NCBI GenBank assembly: GCA_003550325.1
Contig: QKWP01000486.1
Span: forward strand, 144,158 to 208,157
Source: Gigaspora rosea
Taxonomy: Eukaryota; Glomeromycota; Glomeromycetes; Diversisporales; Gigasporaceae
DNA: 64,000 nt
Direction of reading: 5' to 3'
The notes under the pieces are model-generated. The model was not told where the DNA came from. It made no database searches and saw nothing but the letters and a program-made list of their open reading frames with translations. Positions 57,391-64,000 of the stretch are shown here, piece after piece. A program made the position numbers and the translations under genes. Position 1 is the first letter of the stretch. Every line of letters begins with the position of its first letter.

Positions 57391-57672
57391 TACACCAGGG
57401 CGCATGTCAATTTTACTGTCACGTGAACTTCTGACGTCTATCAGCCAATTAAAATCAGTAACGTAAAAATTCGAAACAAACAAAAAGCATTTATCTTGCA
57501 ATTTAGTCTAGTAAGCACTCTTTAATGCCCTAATAAAAAAAATTCACCATGCAATTTTACTATAATACTGTCCTTTCTAACCAAACCAAAATATAAGCCC
57601 TAATATAAACTAGTTTTTTAGTTTAGCTTTAGGAGATCACGTGACAGTTAAATCGACCCTACGCTCTGGCGT
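57391..57672. mobile_element. MULE-type MITE, diverged
   Basis: Imperfect inverted ends CCAGGGCGCATG and CCAGAGCGTAGG lead into ACTGTCACGTGA on both sides. Flanks CGTACGTGA and TGTACGTTGA resemble a 9-10 bp duplication. GCAATTTTACTATA and an ACCAAACC/CCCTAA core are shared with the MITEs at 2478, 26389 and 52185. Confidence 0.7.
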
Positions 57673-58346
57673 TGTACGTTGAAAAGGTGTAAACTAATCG
57701 GGGCCAAGTCAAACTATACACCTAACTAATCTAATCTAACTACAATACTATCTTAATAGGCGCTCAATACTCTAAACCTTGAATTGGCAGGCAGAAAGAG
57801 ACGTGGAAGGATTTGGTCCGGGTCTCAAGGTTCTTAGGGTCTTGCTGCAGCAATTTAGGATAAGGGGCTAAGTAACTTCTTCTAGTTGCTTTATTATTGT
57901 TGATTGTATTTGAGTGCTTTTCTAATTAACGACTTATTCTCTTTAATTTAGTATGCGTAGTTTTGATTTTTCAATTTCAATCATGAACTTCGTTCACGAT
58001 ATCACGTGATTATGCGGTCCTCGGGTCCTCTGGAATTCGGGTAACTTCAATTACTGCGTCGATCGGAATTTCCAATTAAATTCCGACGACCCTTGGGCGC
58101 GGTCGGCTATCGAAAATCACAAAAGGAATCATATCGATTATTCGATAATTACAAGGTCAAGAATTATAGCGATTTTTCGAAGGTTGGATTTTTGTCCGAA
58201 GCGTAGCGAGGACTATTATAGTTTCAGTCAACTTGAATGCACATCTATGCAATGTTAGGTGGCTCGGTCCACTAAAAAATTGACTTTTATGTTTGACATA
58301 GGGAGCGGTTGAGTTATTGTGTCCCTTATATTTAATTCACATGAAC
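57673..58346. other. Moderately GC-rich stretch, unassigned
   Basis: Positions 57680-58210 have more G+C than their surroundings (GGATTTGGTCCGGGTCTCAA, CCCTTGGGCGCGGTCGG). The segment may be a transposon remnant, but I found no ends or frame. Confidence 0.4.
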
Positions 58347-58348
58347 TA

Positions 58349-58601
58349 CCGTAGTGTACTGACCAAAAGACCCGGGGTCTAATACAGAATACCCGTCAAA
58401 AAACTTACAATATATTAAACGGTAGCGGGTCTGTGCCGCTAGAAAATATTTTTTAAGTATTTACACATTTCACACTTACAATAAGCAGTCTAAAAATTTT
58501 TTAAAAAAACCCTATAGTTAAATAGAGATCTCGTGCTTTGCACCGGGTATTTTGCAATGGGGGTATTGAAAAAGGGAGGTACTTTGGTCAGTGTACTACG
58601 G
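58349..58601. mobile_element. Tc1/mariner-type MITE
   Basis: The inverted ends CCGTAGTGTACTGACCAAA and CCGTAGTACACTGACCAAA are flanked by TA (58347-58348, 58602-58603). Inner inverted motifs (ACCCGGGGTC, CACCGGGTATTTTGC) are also present. It is 253 bp and noncoding. Confidence 0.85.
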
Positions 58602-59161
58602 TACATATTTTCAACTCCGAATAAAAGCGACCTATAAAAGATCAACAGGTATGAACAATCAGTCTCCCGTTTTACATTTGAATATAAATATTAGAATATG
58701 TGAAATTTTGTGGGTGATCCTGGTTTGCTTCAGACTTTTATCAGATTCTGAATTCCTAGATTTATTAGACGATTTAAGGTAAATTGGATTAACGATTTTA
58801 TTACTAACAGATAATTTTTGGATCGAGATTTAACTACTTGGAGCTTAATTAACGCTTCTACTCTTATTTCGAAGGGTACTACTCAACAAGTCGAATGTAA
58901 TTCACACTGAGTTGTCTTTAATGAAGGAACAGAGGTAGCGTTTAAAACTTTTTCGACTACCTAATTACATCATATATTGAACTGTCTTTGCTTTACAAAG
59001 ACAGATAATGGCCAAGTTCAACAGTACGGAAAATACATGGAATCCAATAAGTTCAAAAAGTTCGGTTCTCTTGGTACCAAAGGGTAGTAAAGTTCGGAAG
59101 GGTCAAATGATGCGGAAAGTTCGGTTCGAAAAGTACATAAGGTACAGTTCAAAAAGTGCAG
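58602..59161. other. Stretch with AAGTTCGG repeats, no gene
   Basis: The motif AAAGTTCGG or close variants recur at 59050-59160. No coding frame is supported. Confidence 0.5.
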
Positions 59162-59169
59162 TGCACCAG

Positions 59170-59298
59170 TAGTGATACAAATCGAAAATCGGTCAAAATC
59201 GATTAGTGACAACTAATTGTATATTAAAATCCGAACAAAAAACGAATAATAATCGAATAATCGAAAAGTTGACAACTAATCGATTGCCTGTATCACTA
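59170..59298. mobile_element. Small hAT-type MITE
   Basis: The ends TAGTGATACAAATCG and the inverted TAGTGATACAGGCAATCG are flanked by TGCACCAG (59162-59169) and TACACCAG (59299-59306), matching at seven of eight bases. It is 129 bp. TAGTGATAC ends also occur on the outer element at 51851. Confidence 0.85.
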
Positions 59299-59306
59299 TA
59301 CACCAG

Positions 59307-59904
59307 GTGTGGAAAGTGCGAGTAAGGCTCGCGGCTATTTTTAGGTCTCTACTATGTTACGGCACAGAACTCGAATATAAAATATAATAATAAAAAAAAT
59401 AAGAAATACGTATATAAAAAAAAAAAATAAAATAATGTGTAGTCGGGTACCTAGAAGCCCTTCACAGCGTATGTAATTTGATTGGAATACAGGAAGGCAC
59501 GGTCGAAATGCGTCAGAGCGCATCGGAACATGGTCAACCGGATCAGAATGGATCGATTTTGCCGGAGATCATTAAAAATTTTACTAATGAAATCATATAT
59601 ATTCATTAAGTAAAAACTCCCAACTGATAACTTTGCTATAGAATCTGTTAACCACTAGGACCAAACGCCGACGCATTTGACCCGGAAATTTGCTACCCTC
59701 CTGTAAAAAATGGTTGGATTCTATATTGGCCGATCAGTAAAATGCGGGGGCAGGTAAGACAAAACTTGCATGATCTTGCATATCGAAATTTACGGAAAAA
59801 TAAAAAGCCTTCCGCTTTTCTCCGATTAATTACCTTTGTAGGCTCATTGATCGTTAAACGAGAAAAATGAATTGAATTTTGGCCTAATGGGAGATTCAGA
59901 ATTA
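59307..59904. other. Upstream region of the SPRY gene, nothing identified
   Basis: The minus frames at 59341-59523 and 59693-59914 have no recognisable features. The stretch may contain the promoter of the SPRY gene. Confidence 0.4.
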
Positions 59905-61096
59905 ATGACTTCAAACAATGATGATATTATTTTGCCGACTACATGGGATATCAGAGATAAATCATCATTTATTGACATAGATTCAAGTGGACTTAAGGTG
60001 ACTTATATAGGTAGTTATGAAAATAAGAAAATCTCGCCGAAACATATTTAATATGTTACTGTAATAATTGTCATTTAAAGAATATCATCATGACTTCAAT
60101 TTATTAAAAAAGCCTTCTAATTAAAGACTCTGACGACTATAAAGCTGCTATTGTTCGAGCAAATCATCCAATCCCTTCAGAGTGTGGGATATTTTACTTT
60201 GAAATTATAAACAAAGGAAAAAATGGGTAATATTTTCTTGTTGTCTGGCTGATATGATGGATACATGGGTATCAGCCGGATAATAGCAAAAGCACATAGC
60301 CAAAGGCATCGTGCATTGCTATTATACTATCGATAGATAACTGCGAGTACGAGTATACCTTACGAAAAGAATTTAATATTTCTTCCGCAGATTTTTATAT
60401 AAAATTAATAAGCATTTGTCACATGATTTTAATAAAAATTTGCGGAAATATTTGCCGTCAGTGTTTACATAGCACCTGCTGGATAATAAAATTTATTTTG
60501 TATCATAAGCATCACCTTTGTTTTTGCGATCTTTTTTTTTATAACCTTTAAATTTTATTTTCTTAATAGAATGATTGGAATAGGATATTGCACAACGCAA
60601 AACGATAAAAGGATAGATGATTCGGCTTATATAAATAATATGCTTATGCCTGGTAATAACAAATTTTTATTTTACTTTCTTATAATACAGATTGACATCT
60701 ATAAATTTCTTAGGACAAGAATATAAGGAAAATAAAGAAAATGAGGAAAATAAATCATGGGGGTGTGGTTTTCATGGTGACGATGGATATTCTTTTTGTT
60801 CAGGAAGTTGCGAACCATATGATTTATCATATGGTTATGAATATACTCCTGGATATACTACTGGAGATATAGTTGGATGCTATCTCAATTTTAGAAAAAA
60901 AATAGTATTTTATACTAAAAATGGAGTCAACTTGGGTAACCAATATTCTAGAAACTAAAGTTTATATTTTTTAAAGCAAATAGATAAAAAATTTAATAAT
61001 CATAAAATATTTTAAGGAATTGCTTGCCATCTATCTAACGATTTGGAAGGTATTCTATTTCCTTGCGTTGGATTTAGATCACAAGGGGATCAGTAG
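59905..61096 (+). CDS. SPRY-domain protein, five exons, damaged 3' end
   Basis: Exons read 59905-60010, 60127-60226, 60570-60652, 60714-60935 and 61017-61096. All introns are GT-AG, and the joined frame gives 196 residues. The protein starts MTSNNDDIILPTTWDIRDKS. It carries SPRY signatures: VRANHPIPSECGIFYFEI, GMIGIGYCTTQND, KSWGCGFHGDDGYSF, TTGDIVGCYLNF and VFYTKNGVNLGIA. SPRY domains bind partner proteins, often as adaptors in ubiquitin or Ran-binding complexes. An in-frame TAG follows FRSQGDQ, while the expected last strands (SVEVNFGNKRFKYSDKF) continue in another frame. About two extra G near 61085 break the end. The gene may therefore be a pseudogene, or the stretch may carry a sequencing error. 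TPR codons follow downstream. Confidence 0.75.
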
Positions 61097-61189
61097 AAGT
61101 GAACTTCGGCAACAAAAGATTTAAATATTCCGATAAGTTTATTCAAAGAGTTTAATTGTTTTTAACTTGTTTAGATTTTAACCTTGTCA

Positions 61190-61614
61190 ATATATATATT
61201 TCAATTGACAGCAATGACCAATGAATACATTAGCATAAAACCAAACAATAATGCATTGGCATTGGAATATCAAGAAAAGGATTATTTTATTATGGGTGGA
61301 TATGAAAATATGCTTGTTAATTTGACCAATGAATTAACAAAATCACTAGAAAAAATAGATCAATTAATGTATTTGAGTTAACCTACCGAGGAAAAAAATA
61401 TTTTATTATGGGCAATTATGATAAAGAATTGGAAAATTTAAATAGACTGCTAAAAATTATGCCAAACAATACAATAGCACTAAGGTACCGAGCTGAAATT
61501 AATTATATGATGAAAAGACATGATGAATCAATTGCCGACTTGAAGAAGTTATTAAAAATAAAACCAAATGATACATGGGCTGTAGAAGCACGTAGATTAG
61601 TTGAAAAGCTGTAA
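61190..61614 (+). pseudogene. TPR-repeat segment, frameshifted, downstream of SPRY
   Basis: The first frame reads ISIKPNNNALALEYQEKDYF and GGYENMLVNL, then stops at 61381. One extra base near 61350 separates it from the correct frame, which reads ELTYRGKKYFIMGNYDKELE. That frame runs on through LLKIMPNNTIALRYRAEI and IADLKKLLKIKPND to a stop at 61614. These are about three tetratricopeptide repeats. SPRY followed by TPR in the same orientation suggests one ancestral SPRY-TPR gene now broken in at least two places. That fusion is inferred. Confidence 0.65.
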
Positions 61615-62153
61615 GTATAACGGCACTTGTAAATTTTAGTAGCATAATAAAGCCTAGAAGCAAATAATAATTTGGTTGTCACTTATATCACTATAGGTCG
61701 TACTATTATAGCCCCCGTAAGTACAATAACCGAAGTTTTTACAGCAAATTACTATACAATTTATGATATATCCAATACAAAATTAACATAAATCACTTAT
61801 GTAACCACAATAGTATGTAAGTACACTAACCGAATTTTTTTACAGCAAATCGCTACAATTCATAAACATTCAATACAAAACTAACAAAATTCTATCTAAG
61901 TCAATATAGCAAGTACGATTTTTTTTACATAAATTACTATTAAGAAACTTACATAAACCTATCTAAATCACTTATGTAACCACAATAGATTGTAAGTGTA
62001 ATAACCGAATTTTTTTACAGAAAATCACTGACAAATCCTGATGCATCCAAAATAACTATATCTAAATCGTTTACGTTACTATAGCTCGTAAATACAATAA
62101 CTAAATTTTTTTGCACGATAGATCCAATACAAAACTAACATAATTCTAGGTTT

Positions 62154-62316
62154 AGATTAGTCATGTCACAAAAAAATCTACAAGCCATTCGGACTATAAA
62201 TTTTACTTTGATCCAAAAAAGTTCTGACTGAGAAAGTTTCTCAGTAAGAACTTTTTTGGATCCAAAGTAAAATTTATAGTCCGAATGGCTTGTAGATTTT
62301 TTTGTGAGACTAATCT
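62154..62316. repeat. Near-perfect hairpin inserted in the satellite
   Basis: Two arms of about 80 bp pair around a single central base (62236). They share AGATTAGTC, AAAAAAATCTACAAGCCATT, CGGACTATAAATTTTACTTT and GTTCTGACTGAGAAA. Only one substitution and two small indels separate the arms. It does not match the satellite unit. It may be a snapback MITE or a source of hairpin RNA. Confidence 0.85.
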
Positions 62317-62916
62317 ACCCCATAATTCTATTGGGTCACTTATGTCACTATAGCTCGTAAGTGCAGTACCGATTTTTTTCACAGCAATCATTATACAAAT
62401 CACGATAAATTTAATACAAAACTGATATAAAAAACTTATATAACTACGCTGTATAGTAGGTAAGTACAGTAACCGAATTTTTTTACAGCAAATCATTATA
62501 CAATTACGATAGATCCAATACAAAGCTGATATAACTCTATCTTATGTAACCACAATGATAGGTAAGTACAGTACCTGAATTTTTTTTGCAGCAAACCACA
62601 ATAAATCCAATACAAAGCTTATATAACACTATATAACTCACTTACGTTACTATAGCTCGTAAGTATAGTAGTCGAATTGTTTATAGCAGATCACTATACA
62701 AATCACGATAGAACCAATATAAAACTTACATAATCTTATCTAAATCACTTATGTAACATAATAGTATGTAAGTGCAGTAACTGAATTTTTTATAGCAAAT
62801 CACTATTATAATAGAGCCAATGCAAAACCTACATAACCTTAAATTATTTAAATAACATAATAGTAGGTAAGTACAGCAACCGAATTTTTTCACAGTAAAT
62901 CACTGTACAAATTACG

Positions 62917-63075
62917 TTAGGGTCTCTATCATTTTCCTTCCCGACAACCATTCCCGAAAAATAAAATCTCGACAAAAATTAACCGGAACTAACCCTAACT
63001 CTAACCTAATGCGGGCTAACTTGTCGGGATTTTGACATTGTCGAGAAGTGGTTGTCGGGAAAATAATAGGATCCG
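62917..63075. mobile_element. MITE with CCCGACAACCA ends inserted in the satellite
   Basis: The inverted ends share ATTTTCC and CCCGACAACCA. Flanks are ATTACG on both sides (62911-62916, 63076-63081), part of the satellite unit ATTACGATAGAT. The interior carries CTAACCCTAACTCTAACC. Confidence 0.75.
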
Positions 63076-64000
63076 ATTACGATAGATTCAATACAAAACT
63101 GACATAACCTATCTAAATCACTTACATATTATAGCGAGTAAGTACAGTAACAATTTTTTTTACAGCCAATTATTGTACAAATTACAACCAACCCAATATA
63201 AAATCAACATAACCTTATCTAAATCACTTAAATAATATAATAGAATGTAAGTGCAGTAACCGAAGTTTTTACAGCAAATCAGATTCTATACAAAACTGAT
63301 ATATTGTAACTATCTAAACTTATATAACCACTATAGTCGGTAAATACAGTAATCGAATTTTTTTTATAGCAAATCACTATACAATCACGATAGAACCAAT
63401 ACAAAATTAATACAACCCTATCAAAATCACTTATGTCGCTATAGTGAGTAAGTTTATAACTGAATTTTTTTTTATAGCAAATCATTGTACAAATCAAAAT
63501 ACGTGTAGATTTAATACAAAACTGATATAATTCTATCTAAACTTATGTAACCACAATAGTTAGTAAGTACAGTGCTGGATTTTTTTGCAGCAAATCATTA
63601 TACAAATTGCAATAAATCCACATAAAACTAACATAACATTATCTAAATTACTTACATCAATATAGCTCGTAAGTATAGTATCCAGATTTTTTTATGGCGA
63701 ATCGCTACGCAAATCATGATAGAGTCAATACAAAACTAACATAATCCTGTCTAAATTACTTATGTAAAACATTAGTTTGTAAGTATAGTAACTGAATTTT
63801 TTACGGCAATCACTATGCAAATTATGATAGGTTCAATACAAAACTAACATAACCTATTTAAATCACTAATGCAACCACAATAGTATGTAAGTACATTAAC
63901 CAAGTTTTTTTTTTTACTATACAGATCACGATAAATCTAATACAAAACTGAATAAATCTATTTAAACTTATGCAACCACAATAGTCGGTAAGTACAGACT

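Larger units (their letters stand above)
61690..64000. repeat. Satellite array, unit about 105 bp, runs off the window
   Basis: Around twenty diverged units contain GTAAGTACAGTAACCGAATT, then TTTTTACAGCAAATCACTAT, then GATAGATCCAATACAAAACT, then ATCTAAATCACTTATGTAAC. The GTAAGTAC landmarks recur at roughly 95-115 bp. Two insertions interrupt the array (62154-62316, 62917-63075). Short minus frames across it are repeat translations. Confidence 0.9.

Noticed and set aside
62203..62523. Minus-strand ORF of 106 codons
   Set aside because: It spans the hairpin and satellite units and has no coding character.
61690..64000. CRISPR-like array
   Set aside because: The units are diverged and 95-115 bp long with no constant short repeat separated by unique spacers, and the host is eukaryotic.

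Overview
The window looks like nuclear DNA of an arbuscular mycorrhizal fungus, most likely Rhizophagus or a close Glomeromycotina relative. This is inferred, not proven. The support is very high A+T content, small AT-rich GT-AG introns, many transposon insertions nested in one another, and gene families expanded in that group: Sel1/TPR repeat proteins, hybrid histidine kinases, kelch proteins and SPRY proteins. No rRNA gene, tRNA gene or CRISPR array is visible.

Layout. Positions 1-614 hold a frameshifted gene fragment cut by the window edge. Positions 1419-7195 hold a decayed tyrosine-recombinase retrotransposon (Ngaro/PAT-like) on the minus strand with split direct repeats in the order A1-ORFs-B1-A2-B2, a 44-bp minisatellite between A2 and B2, and a MITE inside B1. 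Positions 7198-33100 are almost entirely repeats and relics. They include a foldback element with a MITE inside it, several MITEs with readable target-site duplications, a relic TPR gene, a retroposed cDNA-like segment with poly-A and a 14-bp duplication, a 664-bp tandem duplication carrying a tRNA-like SINE head, and a 3.7-kb hAT-type element that carries a Sel1-repeat pseudogene and sits in a minisatellite. Two single N characters (24932, 32648) mark contig joins where the same sequence appears on both sides.

The gene-bearing part is 33370-50287. It holds an intact 1062-residue U-box/TPR gene (+), a hybrid histidine kinase pseudogene (-), a five-exon kelch-repeat membrane protein gene (+), and a sixteen-exon GH92 alpha-mannosidase gene (-) that converges on the kelch gene. 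I rebuilt the exon structures of the last two by hand and both stay in frame throughout. A solo LTR lies about 0.4 kb upstream of the GH92 start.

Positions 51851-56011 are a nest: a degraded outer element contains a MULE-type MITE and a 3.0-kb hAT-type element with captured coding fragments and a tandem array. From 59905 come a five-exon SPRY gene with a damaged 3' end and a frameshifted TPR segment. The window ends in a satellite array of about 105 bp (61690-64000), itself interrupted by a near-perfect 163-bp hairpin and another MITE.

The most distinctive signals are the split-repeat YR element, a MITE family with 9-11 bp duplications, CACGTG-bearing ends and a telomere-like CCCTAA core, and the clusters of GGGTC/GGTCC motifs at the ends of hAT-like elements. 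The genes do not form an operon or an obvious pathway. The GH92 enzyme and the kelch protein both appear to enter the secretory route; the rest is a typical expanded-family and transposon landscape.
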